A DNA stretch of 64,000 bases, from positions 1 to 64,000 of the forward strand of contig NZ_BPQQ01000011.1 in the NCBI RefSeq assembly GCF_022179325.1. The letters run 5' to 3'. Both the position numbers and the translations under genes were made by a program. Positions 29,578 through 37,894 of the stretch are shown piece after piece (position 1 is the stretch's first letter; every line of letters begins with the position of its first letter). The stretch comes from Methylobacterium isbiliense. GTDB lineage: Bacteria > Pseudomonadota > Alphaproteobacteria > Rhizobiales > Beijerinckiaceae. Under the pieces are notes generated by a model. That model had not been told where the DNA came from. It saw only the letters and a program-made list of their open reading frames with translations, and searched no databases.

Positions 29578-29721
29578 CTCCGGGCTCCTCGGCCGCCCCT
29601 CCCGGCGGGCCTCGCATCCTGGCATGTCGCGCCGCCCCTGGCGCGGTTGACGCCGCGGTGCCCGGCGGGGCAACACCGCCGCGCCGGCGGCGAGGACGTC
29701 GGCGGAACACCGGAGCCCGGC

Positions 29722-30960
29722 ATGTCCCACCCCGTCTCCCCGCTCGCGCTGCAGACCTATCCCGACCTGCCGCCCATCGCGGGCGTCCGGCTGGCGACCG
29801 CCCAGGCGGGCATCCGCTACAAGGGCCGGACCGACGTCCTGTTCCTGCTGATGGAGCCCGGCACGCGCGCCGCGGGCGTGTTCACGCGCTCGAAATGCCC
29901 CTCGGCCGCGGTGGATTGGTGCCGGGAGCAGCTGGGCGGCGGCGCGGCGCGGGCGCTCGTGGTCAATTCCGGCAACGCCAACGCCTTCACGGGCCTGAAG
30001 GGCCGCGAGGCGGTGGCGCGCACCGCCGCCATCGCCGCGCGGGCGGCCGGCTGCGCCCCCGAGGAGGTGTTCGTCGCCTCCACGGGCGTGATCGGCGAGC
30101 CGCTCGATGCCGGCAAGTTCGAGGGCGTGCTGGAGGACTGCGCGGGCCGGGCCGGATCCGGGGCCTCGCACTGGACCGAGGCCGCCCGCGCGATCATGAC
30201 GACCGACACCTTCCCGAAGCTCGCCACGCGCCGCGCGCGGATCGGCGACACGGAGGTGACCCTCAACGGCATCGCCAAGGGCGCGGGCATGATCGCTCCC
30301 GACATGGCGACCATGCTCTCCTTCGTGTTCACGGACGCGGTGCTCGACGCGCCGGTGCTGCAGCACCTGCTCGCCCGCGGCACGCGGCAGAGCTTCAACT
30401 GCGTGACGATCGACGGCGACACCTCCACCTCGGACACGCTGATGCTGTTCGCCACCGCCAAGGCCGGCAACGCGCCGGTCGCGGACCCGGCCAATCCGCG
30501 CCTCGCGGCCTTCGCCGCCGCCCTCGACGACCTGCTGATCGAATTGGCGCAGCTCGTCGCCCGCGACGGCGAGGGCGCGCGCAAGTTCGTGACCGTGGAG
30601 GCCGAGGGCGCCGTGGACGACGCCTCGGCGCACCGCATCGCCCTGTCGATCGCCAACTCGCCGCTCGTGAAGACCGCGGTGGCGGGCGAGGACGCCAATT
30701 GGGGCCGCGTGGTGATGGCGGTGGGCAAGGCCGGCGAGCCGGCGGACCGCGACCGGCTCGCGATCTGGTTCGGCGACGTGCGGGTCGCGGTCGCGGGCGC
30801 GCGCGATCCGGCCTACGACGAGGCGGCGGCGAGCGCCGTGATGCAGCGGCCGGAGGTGACGATCCGGGTCGATCTCGGCCTCGGCACGGGCCGGGCGCGG
30901 GTGTGGACCTGCGACCTCACCAAGGCCTATGTCGAGATCAACGGGGATTACCGCTCGTGA
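29722..30960 (+). CDS. argJ: Bifunctional ornithine acetyltransferase / N-acetylglutamate synthase
   Basis: ArgJ moves the acetyl group from N-acetylornithine to glutamate in the cyclic arginine pathway. The 412-aa precursor self-cleaves before a Thr; the motif [17 protein letters not shown] is present with Ala-Thr as the cleavage pair. [10 protein letters not shown] and [14 protein letters not shown] are further family signatures. ATG at 29722. The stop codon overlaps the GTG start of the next gene by 4 nt. Confidence 0.96.
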   Translation: MSHPVSPLALQTYPDLPPIAGVRLATAQAGIRYKGRTDVLFLLMEPGTRAAGVFTRSKCPSAAVDWCREQLGGGAARALVVNSGNANAFTGLKGREAVARTAAIAARAAGCAPEEVFVASTGVIGEPLDAGKFEGVLEDCAGRAGSGASHWTEAARAIMTTDTFPKLATRRARIGDTEVTLNGIAKGAGMIAPDMATMLSFVFTDAVLDAPVLQHLLARGTRQSFNCVTIDGDTSTSDTLMLFATAKAGNAPVADPANPRLAAFAAALDDLLIELAQLVARDGEGARKFVTVEAEGAVDDASAHRIALSIANSPLVKTAVAGEDANWGRVVMAVGKAGEPADRDRLAIWFGDVRVAVAGARDPAYDEAAASAVMQRPEVTIRVDLGLGTGRARVWTCDLTKAYVEINGDYRS

Positions 30961-31667
30961 GGCGCCCGGCCGCGCCAACCCTCGCCCTGCTGGCCTGGGC
31001 GCTCGCCGCGCCGGTGCTCGCCGCGCCCGCGGCCGCCGAGGAGGGGCGCATCACGGTTGTCGGGCGCGCCAGCGTCGAGGCCGTGCCGGACTACGCGACG
31101 GTGGAGATCGCGGTGGAGAGCCGCGGGCCGACCGCGGCCGCGGCCCTCGACCAGAACTCGGCGGCGGCCCAGAAGGTGATCGCCTTCGCCAAGGAGTTCG
31201 ATGCCGAGGTCTCGACCACGGCGGTGGTGCTGCAGCCGGTGACGCGCCCGGTGCGCGACGCGCGGGGCCAGGAGGCGCCCGACGGCTATCGGGCCCTCAA
31301 CGTCGTCCACATCCGCCTGAAGGCTCTGGCGCGGCTCGGCGAGCTGATGCGCCGCAGTCTCGACGGCGGCGCCGACCGCATCGGGGGCGTCAGCTTCGGG
31401 CTGCTCGATCCGGCCAGGACCGAGGACGAGGCCCGCGCGGCGGCCGTGCGGGACGCGATCCGCCAAGCCCGGGGCCTCGCCGAGGCGGCGGGCGTGCGGC
31501 TGGGCGCGGTGGAGCGGATCGTCTCGCCGGCCCGGACCGAAGGGGCGGTCTATGCCAGCCGCACCCTCGCCGCGAAGGCGCGCGCGCCGAGCGTGCCGCT
31601 CGAGGCCGGCACCGTGACGGTGGAGGCGGCCGTCGAGGCGACGTGGCGCATCGCGGGCGCGCCTTGA
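30957..31667 (+). CDS. Secreted SIMPL-domain (DUF541) protein
   Basis: This 236-aa protein has an N-terminal signal peptide (hydrophobic [18 protein letters not shown], then PAAAEE) and a SIMPL/DUF541 body: [20 protein letters not shown] near the start and [19 protein letters not shown] near the end. The family is periplasmic or outer-membrane associated, of poorly defined function, and some members affect oxidative stress. The GTG start at 30957 overlaps the argJ stop (GTGA), so it is co-translated with argJ. Confidence 0.88.
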   Translation: MRRPAAPTLALLAWALAAPVLAAPAAAEEGRITVVGRASVEAVPDYATVEIAVESRGPTAAAALDQNSAAAQKVIAFAKEFDAEVSTTAVVLQPVTRPVRDARGQEAPDGYRALNVVHIRLKALARLGELMRRSLDGGADRIGGVSFGLLDPARTEDEARAAAVRDAIRQARGLAEAAGVRLGAVERIVSPARTEGAVYASRTLAAKARAPSVPLEAGTVTVEAAVEATWRIAGAP

Positions 31668-31699
31668 GCGGAAGGGCACCGGGCGATTCCGCTCAAGGC
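31661..31699. terminator. Hairpin spanning the SIMPL-gene stop codon
   Basis: A 13-bp perfect inverted repeat (GCCTTGAGCGGAA at 31661-31673 with TTCCGCTCAAGGC at 31687-31699) has a 13-nt loop; the left arm contains the TGA stop codon. There is no strong T-run, but the place suits termination of the argJ transcript. Confidence 0.55.
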
Positions 31700-31801
31700 T
31701 TTCGCTGGTGCCTCATTCGCCGAACCGGTGACCACGTCGGCCAATGACGCGCGGGCGGCTCGCCGCTTTCCAAACGCGCCGCGCCGCGCTAACCGCCGCG
31801 C

Positions 31802-32224
31802 ATGGCCGATCCCGTCCCGCTCAAGCTCCTTCTCGTCGTCGCCGTCGCGCTCGTGGATGCGGACGGGCGGGTGCTGCTGGCGCAGCGTCCCCCCGGCAAG
31901 ACGCTCGCCGGCCTGTGGGAGTTTCCCGGCGGCAAGATCGAGCCGGGCGAGCGGCCCGAGGAGACGCTGATCCGCGAACTCGCCGAGGAACTCGGCATCC
32001 GGGTGAAGGAGGCCTGCCTCGCCCCCCTCACCTTCGCGAGCCATGCCTACGAGAGCTTCCATCTCCTGATGCCGCTCTACGTCTGCCGGCGCTGGGAGGG
32101 CTTCGTGCAGCCCCGCGAGGGACAGGCGCTGAAATGGGTGCGCCCGCGCGACCTCGCGACCTACCCGATGCCGCCCGCCGACCTGCCGCTGCTGCCGGCG
32201 CTGGTCGATCTCCTCGGCCCCTGA
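31802..32224 (+). CDS. mutT: MutT-type 8-oxo-dGTP diphosphatase (Nudix)
   Basis: This 140-aa Nudix hydrolase has the full Nudix box GGKIEPGERPEETLIRELAE followed by ELGI. WEFPGGK, ALKWVRPRDL and the length fit MutT, which removes oxidised dGTP from the nucleotide pool. In rhizobia mutT often follows argJ closely, as it does here with one gene between. ATG at 31802. Confidence 0.92.
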   Translation: MADPVPLKLLLVVAVALVDADGRVLLAQRPPGKTLAGLWEFPGGKIEPGERPEETLIRELAEELGIRVKEACLAPLTFASHAYESFHLLMPLYVCRRWEGFVQPREGQALKWVRPRDLATYPMPPADLPLLPALVDLLGP

Positions 32225-32280
32225 GCGGCGGCCCGCATCCTCCGGCTCATGCGCGATGCCTTCGGCATGGCGGATCCGGG

Positions 32281-32305
32281 CTCGGCTCACGCGTGCGGAG
32301 CCGAG
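32281..32305. terminator. Hairpin between convergent mutT and DUF427 genes
   Basis: An 8-bp stem CTCGGCTC/GAGCCGAG with a 9-nt loop lies in the 94-bp gap between the two convergent stops. No T-run. Confidence 0.5.
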
Positions 32306-32318
32306 GCTCCGCCGCGCA

Positions 32319-32684
32319 TCAGACCGTGAACTCCTCGATCGCGTCGACCTTGTTCGGGTAGAAGGCGATGCGGTCCTTGATCGCGGCCACCGGCGGATAG
32401 GGCGCCTCGTAGCTCCACACGGCGTTCGCCCGCTCCACGCCCCCCGCGGTGAGCGAGTAGTAGCTCGCATCCCCCTTGTAGGGGCAGTGCGTGGCGTGGC
32501 TCGTGCGCTCGTACAGGTCCCAGGCGGCGTCCTCGCGCGGGATGTACTGCACGGGCGGCAGCCCGGCCTCCCGCAGGGTCAGCGCCCGGGTGGTCTCGGC
32601 GACGATGACCCCGCCGAGCAGCACGCGGATGCGGTGCGGGTTCGGCGTGATGGTGATCGGATGGTCGGGGCCGGGTTCCCTCAT
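32319..32684 (-). CDS. DUF427 domain protein
   Basis: This 121-aa protein is of the DUF427 family: a small beta-rich domain with RVLLGGVIVAETTRALTL, PPVQYIPREDAAWDLYERT, HCPYKGDASYYSL and a final SYEAPYPPVAAIKDRIAFYP. No enzymatic role is established. The ATG at 32684 overlaps the stop of the upstream methyltransferase gene by 4 nt and has an AGGAG site inside that gene, so the two are co-translated. Confidence 0.9.
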   Translation of the reverse strand: MREPGPDHPITITPNPHRIRVLLGGVIVAETTRALTLREAGLPPVQYIPREDAAWDLYERTSHATHCPYKGDASYYSLTAGGVERANAVWSYEAPYPPVAAIKDRIAFYPNKVDAIEEFTV

Positions 32685-33562
32685 GACGAACTCCTGTGCT
32701 CGGTGGTGCCCAGCGCGTCGGCGAGGCGCATCCTGGCGCTGCCGGGCCGGAGGGGCTTCTGCTGGCTCTCGTGCGGCACCCAGCCCGAGAGCCAGATCAT
32801 CTCGAAGGTGGCGCGCACCCGCCCGTCCGGATCGGAGAAGCGCTCCGCATAGAGCGCGGCAGCCCGCATCAGGGTGGTACGGCGCAGGGTCCCGCGCCGC
32901 TCGCGCAGGGCGTTGGTGAGGCCCATCGCGCGCAGGTCGCGCATCAGCCCGAACGGGTCGGCGTAGCGCACCGGCACGGTCTCGCTGTCGGTGACCGGCA
33001 GGGCGAACCCGGCGCGCTGGAGCAGGCCGCCGAGGTCGCGCACCTCCGCGAAGGGCGCCACGCGCGGGCTCACCCCGCCCTCGACCTCGCTCTCGGCCTC
33101 GGCGAAGACCTGCCGCAGCTCGGTGAGCGTGCGCCCGCCGAGCAGGCAGCCGACGAACAGCCCGTCCGGCTTCAGCGCCCGCCGGATCTGGATCAGCGCG
33201 CCCGGCAGGTCGTTGGCGTGCTGGAGCGCCATCAGGGACACCGCGAGGTCGAAACGGCCCTCGCCGAAGGGCAGCGCCTCGGGATCCCCGACCGCGAGCG
33301 CGACACCGCCCTGCGGCGCCTCGGGCAGCGGCGCGAGCCGCACGACCGCGTCCGCCCGGCCGCTCGCCGCCAGCCACGCGGCGGCGGTGGAGACGGGCGT
33401 GCCGCAATCGAGCGCCAGGGGAAAGCGGCGCAGCACCGTGCCCATCCGCTCGCCGAGGTCGTCGAGCGCCCGCGCGACCAGGAAATCCGCGAAGCCGAGG
33501 CGGTGCGCCCGCGCGAGGTGCCGCCGGATCAGGCCGGCATCGAAGAGGGACGGCATGGACAT
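32681..33562 (-). CDS. SAM-dependent methyltransferase-fold protein (BioC/NDUFAF5-like)
   Basis: This 293-aa class I methyltransferase-fold protein contains a weak SAM motif (LDCGTPVSTAAAWLA), the acidic strand-loop GDPEALPFGEGRFDLAVSLM, ALQHANDLPGALIQIRRALKP and a C-terminal lobe ending GWVPHESQQKPLRPGSA. That architecture resembles the NDUFAF5/BioC-like proteins of alphaproteobacteria, which act in complex I assembly as arginine hydroxylases in mitochondria. It is read from ATG 33562; an ATG 2 codons later is equally possible. The operon partner is the DUF427 gene. Confidence 0.82.
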   Translation of the reverse strand: MSMPSLFDAGLIRRHLARAHRLGFADFLVARALDDLGERMGTVLRRFPLALDCGTPVSTAAAWLAASGRADAVVRLAPLPEAPQGGVALAVGDPEALPFGEGRFDLAVSLMALQHANDLPGALIQIRRALKPDGLFVGCLLGGRTLTELRQVFAEAESEVEGGVSPRVAPFAEVRDLGGLLQRAGFALPVTDSETVPVRYADPFGLMRDLRAMGLTNALRERRGTLRRTTLMRAAALYAERFSDPDGRVRATFEMIWLSGWVPHESQQKPLRPGSARMRLADALGTTEHRSSS

Positions 33563-33693
33563 CGCCCGCTAGATGGCGCGGGCACCCCCGTCGCGCCAGT
33601 GCGCCGGACCCGGACGGCCGCGTCGCCGCCGGAGCCGGTTGCGCAGCGCGGCGCCCGCGCTAGGCTGGACCGGTTGACGCTGGGAGAGGCTGC

Positions 33694-34503
33694 GTGGACG
33701 AGACTGCCATTCTGGCTGAGCCCGGCACGGCCCGCCTCCTGCGCCGGCTCGCCGGTGCCCCCCGGCTCGCGGCCCGCGCTGTCGTCGGCCTGATCTATCC
33801 CCCCACCTGCATCGCCTGCGAGGGCGCCACCGGCACGCCGCACGCCCTCTGCCCCGCCTGCTGGAGCGGCATGCGCTTCATCGAGCGACCCTATTGCGAG
33901 CGGCTGGGCACCCCCTTCGCGGTCGATCTCGGCGTGCCCGGCCTCCTCTCCCCGGCCGCGCTGGCGGACCCGCCGGTGTTCGCGCGGGCGCGGGCGGCGG
34001 CGCGCTACGACGACACCGCCCGGCGCCTCGTCCATCGGCTGAAATACGAGGACCGGCTGGATCTCGCCGGGCCGATGGGCCGGATGATGGCGCGGGCCGG
34101 CCGCGACCTCCTGGCCGAGGCCGACGTGGTGGTGCCGGTGCCGCTCTGGCGCTGGCGGTTGTGGCAGCGGCGCTTCAACCAGGCCGCGCTGCTCGCCCGC
34201 CACGCGGCGCGCGCCAGCGGCGTGCCGGTGGAGCCCGGGCTGCTCGCCCGCGTGCGGCGCACCCGGCCGCAGGTCGGCCTCAGCCGGCCCGCCCGGGCCG
34301 AGAACCTCCAGGGTGTGCTGCGGGTGCCGCCGGCCGCGCGGGCGCGGCTCCTGGGCCGGCGGGTGCTCCTCGTCGACGACGTGACCACCACGGGCGCCAC
34401 CGCCAACGCCGCCGCGCGGGCGCTGCTGCGCGGCGGGGCGGCTGCGGTGGACGTGCTCACCTTCGCCTGCGTCGTGACCGACGGGCTCGGGCCGGCCGCC
34501 TGA
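33694..34503 (+). CDS. ComF family phosphoribosyltransferase-like protein
   Basis: This 269-aa ComF-like protein has an N-terminal zinc ribbon (PPTCIACEG, LCPACW) followed by a phosphoribosyltransferase fold with the PRPP-binding loop VLLVDDVTTTGATA. WQRRFNQAALLAR and RTRPQVGLSRPARAENLQG are standard. In Bacillus ComF acts in DNA uptake; in alphaproteobacteria the role is unclear, though the fold suggests nucleobase or PRPP handling. The GTG at 33694 has a GGGAGAGG site upstream. Confidence 0.9.
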   Translation: MDETAILAEPGTARLLRRLAGAPRLAARAVVGLIYPPTCIACEGATGTPHALCPACWSGMRFIERPYCERLGTPFAVDLGVPGLLSPAALADPPVFARARAAARYDDTARRLVHRLKYEDRLDLAGPMGRMMARAGRDLLAEADVVVPVPLWRWRLWQRRFNQAALLARHAARASGVPVEPGLLARVRRTRPQVGLSRPARAENLQGVLRVPPAARARLLGRRVLLVDDVTTTGATANAAARALLRGGAAAVDVLTFACVVTDGLGPAA

Positions 34504-34526
34504 CGGCTGCAGGCTCCCGCATCCGC

Positions 34527-34569
34527 GCGCTCCTGCGCTGAACCGGCCTCCAAGTCGGCGCAGGAGCGC
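34527..34569. terminator. Inverted repeat between convergent comF and hyi genes
   Basis: Perfect 12-bp arms GCGCTCCTGCGC (34527-34538) and GCGCAGGAGCGC (34558-34569) flank a 19-nt loop, in the 83-bp gap between convergent genes. It could act as a two-way terminator. Confidence 0.5.
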
Positions 34570-34586
34570 TGCGGAACAGCACCCGC

Positions 34587-35429
34587 TCAGACGAGCGGAA
34601 GGGCAGGCGCGATCGGGTGCGCCACGTGCGCGGGATGACGAAGCTGCGGAGGACGCCCGGTCATGTAGGGCTTGATCCAGGCGAGGCCTTCCAGGGTCCC
34701 GTGGCGCGGGCGGTACTCGCAGCCGACATGGCCGGCATAGCCCGACTGGTCGATGCGCTGGAAAATGTAGTCGCTGTTGAGTTCCTCGCAGCCCGGCTCG
34801 TGGCGGCCGGGTGCGCTCGCGATCTGGATGTGCCCGATCACCGGGAACAGCCTGTCGAAGCCCGGCAGGAGGTCGCCCGCGATGACCTGCCGGTGATAGA
34901 AGTCGTACGTCATCCGGACCCGATCGCTGCCCGCCTCCGTGATGGTGTGCAGGGCGAAGTCGTAGTCGCTCAGGAAGTAGCCCGGCATGTCGCGCTGATT
35001 GATCGGTTCGATCAGGATGGTCAGGCCCCGGGCCTCGACGTGCTGCAGCGTCTCGGACAGGGCGCTCCGATAGGCGTCGCGGGCCTCCGTGCTGAGGAGG
35101 GACGCCCGACCGCTCATCATGTGCAACCGTCGCGTCCCCGTCGCCTCGACGTACGGGATCACATCCCGCAGACCCCGGCGAAACTCCTCGCGGCGCTCGG
35201 GGAGCGCGGCGAGGCCGCGGTCGCCCCGGTCCCAGTTGCCGGCCGGCAGGTTGAAGAAGACCACTTCCAGGTCGTTGTCCTGGACGGCCTTGCCGATGCT
35301 CTCCGGCGAGCACTCGTACGGAAAGAGGAATTCCACGGCCTCGAAGCCAGCGTCCGCGGCAGCCGAGAAGCGGTCGATGAAGCTCCATTCCGTGAACATG
35401 AAGCTCAGGTTGGCGGCGAACACAGGCAT
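34587..35429 (-). CDS. hyi: Hydroxypyruvate isomerase-like TIM-barrel protein
   Basis: This 280-aa xylose-isomerase-like TIM barrel starts MPVFAANLSFMFTEWSFIDR, typical of hydroxypyruvate isomerase (hydroxypyruvate to tartronate semialdehyde) and the related OtnI 2-oxo-tetronate isomerase. Metal and catalytic residues appear in ILIEPINQRD, MTYDFYHRQVIAGDL and GCEYRPRHGT. About 20 extra residues end the chain. It lies downstream of lrgA-lrgB on the same strand after a 230-bp AT-richer spacer carrying three TGGATTG repeats. Hyi versus OtnI cannot be settled from sequence alone. Confidence 0.83.
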   Translation of the reverse strand: MPVFAANLSFMFTEWSFIDRFSAAADAGFEAVEFLFPYECSPESIGKAVQDNDLEVVFFNLPAGNWDRGDRGLAALPERREEFRRGLRDVIPYVEATGTRRLHMMSGRASLLSTEARDAYRSALSETLQHVEARGLTILIEPINQRDMPGYFLSDYDFALHTITEAGSDRVRMTYDFYHRQVIAGDLLPGFDRLFPVIGHIQIASAPGRHEPGCEELNSDYIFQRIDQSGYAGHVGCEYRPRHGTLEGLAWIKPYMTGRPPQLRHPAHVAHPIAPALPLV

Positions 35430-35467
35430 GGGTCCTCTCCCCTTCCGGCTTCATCGAGAAGCCGAGT

Positions 35468-35514
35468 TGGATTGTTCTGTTGGATTGAGCCAGTTGTTGT
35501 GAAAAAGTGGATTG
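35468..35514. promoter_or_regulatory. Three TGGATTG direct repeats upstream of hyi
   Basis: TGGATTG occurs at 35468-35474, 35481-35487 and 35508-35514 (13 and 27 bp apart) in a locally AT-rich stretch 40-85 bp upstream of the hyi start. This is a possible operator for an unknown regulator. Confidence 0.4.
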
Positions 35515-35659
35515 AAGAAAGGTGGTTTTATCGAGGGATGCTGCGAGATCTTCAGTGGCGCGACCGATATCGGCCGCCCGGAGCTGCACCCGTTCGCGCT
35601 GCGATCGGCTGCAGCTCCAGGTCCCCTGTCGTCGCGCGCTCTCTTTCGCCGAACCCGCA

Positions 35660-36379
35660 TTAGCGCAGCAGCGTGAGGCTGATCGGGATGACCATCGCGG
35701 TCAGAACGCCGTTGAGCGCCATCCCGAGGCCCGCGAAGGCTCCGGCGACTTCGCTCAGCTTGAACGACTCGGCGATGCCCTGTCCGTGGGCCGAGATGCC
35801 CATGGTGACACCGAAGACGCGATGGTCGGTCACGCCGAGAACCCGCATGATCGGAGGACCGACGATCGCGCCCGATACGCCGGTGCAGATCACCAGCACC
35901 GCGGTGAGGACCGGAATGCCCCCGATCTTCTCCGACACGCCGATCGATATCCCGCTGGTCGCGCCCTTCGGAGCCAGGGTCAGGATCGTTTCCGTGGTCG
36001 CGCCGAGCGCCCAGGCGATCCCGACCGCCGAGACGATGCCGACCGGAAGCCCGACCGCGAGGCTCGCGCCCAGCAGGCGCTTGGAGGAGAGGATCAGCGG
36101 CGTCTGGCGGTAGAGCGGGATCGCCAGGACGACCACGGCCGGACCGAGCAGGAAATGCATGAAGCCGGCCCCCCGCATGTAGGTGTCGTAACCGACGCCG
36201 AAGGCCTGCAGGCCGGTCGCCGTGATCACGATCGCCACGAGGGTCGGGTTGAGCAGGACGCTTCCCCGTGCGAGGCGTTGAAGGCGGATCGCCAGGAAGA
36301 AGGCGGTGACGGTCAGGCCGATCGCCATCGCCGGGTGCTGGACGATGGATTGCCACGCCGTGGGATCAAGCTGCAGCAT
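35660..36379 (-). CDS. lrgB: LrgB/CidB-family membrane protein
   Basis: This 239-aa polytopic membrane protein of the LrgB family has repeated hydrophobic segments and the signatures LNPTLVAIVITATGLQAFGV, LLGPAVVVLAIPLYRQ, APKGATSGISIGVSEKIGG and GISAHGQGIAESFKL. LrgAB/CidAB were described as holin-like but include metabolite transporters: the plant homologue PLGG1, an LrgAB fusion, carries glycolate and glycerate. It overlaps the lrgA stop by 14 nt, so the two are co-translated. Its neighbour hyi acts on hydroxypyruvate. Confidence 0.92.
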   Translation of the reverse strand: MLQLDPTAWQSIVQHPAMAIGLTVTAFFLAIRLQRLARGSVLLNPTLVAIVITATGLQAFGVGYDTYMRGAGFMHFLLGPAVVVLAIPLYRQTPLILSSKRLLGASLAVGLPVGIVSAVGIAWALGATTETILTLAPKGATSGISIGVSEKIGGIPVLTAVLVICTGVSGAIVGPPIMRVLGVTDHRVFGVTMGISAHGQGIAESFKLSEVAGAFAGLGMALNGVLTAMVIPISLTLLR

Positions 36380-36761
36380 CTTGCGCCTCCGCTCGCGGGT
36401 TCGTGTGACGCGCGGCGGCGTGCGCGCCGATCCGGTCGGCCGCGAACGCCGTCGCGACGATCGTCATCGCCGTCCCGCCGATGATCGCCGCTGCGATGGG
36501 CAGGGCTTCGGCGCTCATGCGATCGAGATGACCGACCACGCCGACGCCGGCCGGGACGAACAGCATGCCGAGGAACTGCAGAAGTCTGTCGGCGACGGAG
36601 CCCAGCTCGTCCGACAGGCTGCCCTCATAGGTGATCTGGCAATAGAGGAAGACCAGGCCGATCACCGGACCGGGCACCGGAATGATATTGAGGCGTGATA
36701 GTATCTCTCCGGCACAAAGCCAGACCATTATCTTGGTCAGTGCGACCAGCATCGGAACCAT
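36366..36761 (-). CDS. lrgA: LrgA/CidA-family membrane protein
   Basis: This 131-aa small membrane protein has about four hydrophobic segments and the LrgA/CidA pattern: GEILSRLNIIPVPGPVIGLV followed by FLQ-type LLQFLGMLFVPAGVGVVGHL. The ATG at 36761 is chosen because the longer frame upstream (to 36914) encodes a hydrophilic, unrelated sequence through an operator-like palindrome. It is first in the lrgA-lrgB pair and probably the partner subunit of LrgB. Confidence 0.88.
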   Translation of the reverse strand: MVPMLVALTKIMVWLCAGEILSRLNIIPVPGPVIGLVFLYCQITYEGSLSDELGSVADRLLQFLGMLFVPAGVGVVGHLDRMSAEALPIAAAIIGGTAMTIVATAFAADRIGAHAAARHTNPRAEAQDAAA

Positions 36762-37218
36762 TGCTTCGCCCCCGATCGTAGAGTGCCCTTGTGAGCAGTA
36801 TTTTTTCGGGAAAATCCCGAAGTTTGCGGTCACTACGGTGGCGGAGAATACGCAGGTCGAAATCACCCATATGGAGTATGTGCGTGGGTTCTGTTTCTCC
36901 CGCCGGCTCGACACGATCGAAGATGTCGCCCCGGCGTCGCATCACGGCCGCGGTCTTGGATCGGGATTTCGCGATCGATCCATGTCAAGGCGAGTCCGTC
37001 GGATCCTCTTGTCCGACGGTCACCGGAAGACGATCTCCGCACGGATGATCGGGCTATTGCTGCGGATATACCGCGATGATGGCCACCGTCGTCTTTGCCG
37101 AGGCTGCACTCGGTGCCGATGATTGGCGCTCCTCAACGGCAGGCGAGGGCTGCCCGGAACCCGTCCCGTGTCCGGGACGGCGGGCGTGACCGGGGGCCGA
37201 AGCCAGCGCGGGGCGCAA
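36762..37218. other. Lower-GC intergenic stretch upstream of lrgA
   Basis: About 450 bp without a convincing gene. It contains the palindrome TTCGGGA-aaa-TCCCGAA (36805-36821) about 45 bp before lrgA, and a GC hairpin CCGTCCCG/CGGGACGG near 37162-37180, past the stop of the histidine phosphatase gene, that could terminate it. Short open frames on both strands have no recognisable content. Confidence 0.5.
36805..36821. promoter_or_regulatory. 17-bp palindrome, candidate operator of lrgAB
   Basis: TTCGGGA-AAA-TCCCGAA is a perfect 7-3-7 inverted repeat centred 52 bp before the lrgA start. It is followed by no T-run in the lrgA direction, so an operator is likelier than a terminator. Confidence 0.5.
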
Positions 37219-37812
37219 TCAGACCCAGCGGTGCCCGGCCGCGTCGAGCACCAGCACCCGGCCCTGCCGGATCTCCAGATGCGGCGCCTCGGCCGGCGTC
37301 GCGCGGCCGAGCGCCACCAGGATCGCGCGGGCGACGCCGCCATGCGCCACCATCACGGTGGGTCCGCCCAGCGCGTCGAGCACGGGCCGCACCCGCTCGA
37401 CCAGCATCGCGTAGCTCTCGGCGCCCGCGCCGGGCGGGCAATAGCCCCAGCGGTCGCGGTCGCGGGCGGCGGCGCGCGCCGGATCGGCCCGCCGGATCTC
37501 GCGCCAGGTCATCCCCTCCCAGGCGCCGAAGCCGATCTCCCGTAGGCGCGGCTCCAGCGCGTAGGCGCCGGGATCGAGGCCGAGCGCGGCGCGCAGGCCC
37601 TCCATGGTCCGGCGGGTGCGGGTGAGCGGGCTCGCCACGTAGGCGGCGCGCGCCGCCTCCCCGTTCAGGATGGCGGCCAGACGCCGCCCCGCCTCCCCGG
37701 CCTGCGCGACTCCGGTGGCGTTGAGCGGCGTGTCCTGCTGCCCCTGCAGCCGGCCCTCGGCGTTCCAGTGGGTCTCGCCGTGGCGGACGAGATAGAGCGG
37801 GGGCCGGGTCAT
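37219..37812 (-). CDS. Histidine phosphatase family protein
   Basis: This 197-aa phosphoglycerate-mutase-like phosphatase has the phosphohistidine motif LYLVRHGETHWNAEGRLQGQ, the second-His region VMVAHGGVARAILVAL, and the REIGFGAWEGMTWREI segment common in CobC/PhoE-like members. It acts on a small phosphorylated metabolite that cannot be named from sequence. The ATG at 37812 begins six residues before the motif. It is divergent from ppk2, with 82 bp between. Confidence 0.9.
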   Translation of the reverse strand: MTRPPLYLVRHGETHWNAEGRLQGQQDTPLNATGVAQAGEAGRRLAAILNGEAARAAYVASPLTRTRRTMEGLRAALGLDPGAYALEPRLREIGFGAWEGMTWREIRRADPARAAARDRDRWGYCPPGAGAESYAMLVERVRPVLDALGGPTVMVAHGGVARAILVALGRATPAEAPHLEIRQGRVLVLDAAGHRWV

Positions 37813-37894
37813 CGGCAGGGCGGGACGGAACGGCGTCCGAACGGCTCCGTTGTCGCTGGCATTCTCGCTCCTTCCAGGTCGATCCGCTCCCCCG

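Noticed and set aside
36682-37122. A 146-codon plus-strand frame upstream of lrgA
   Set aside because: No family likeness, no ribosome site, and it crosses the operator-like palindrome and the lrgA start.
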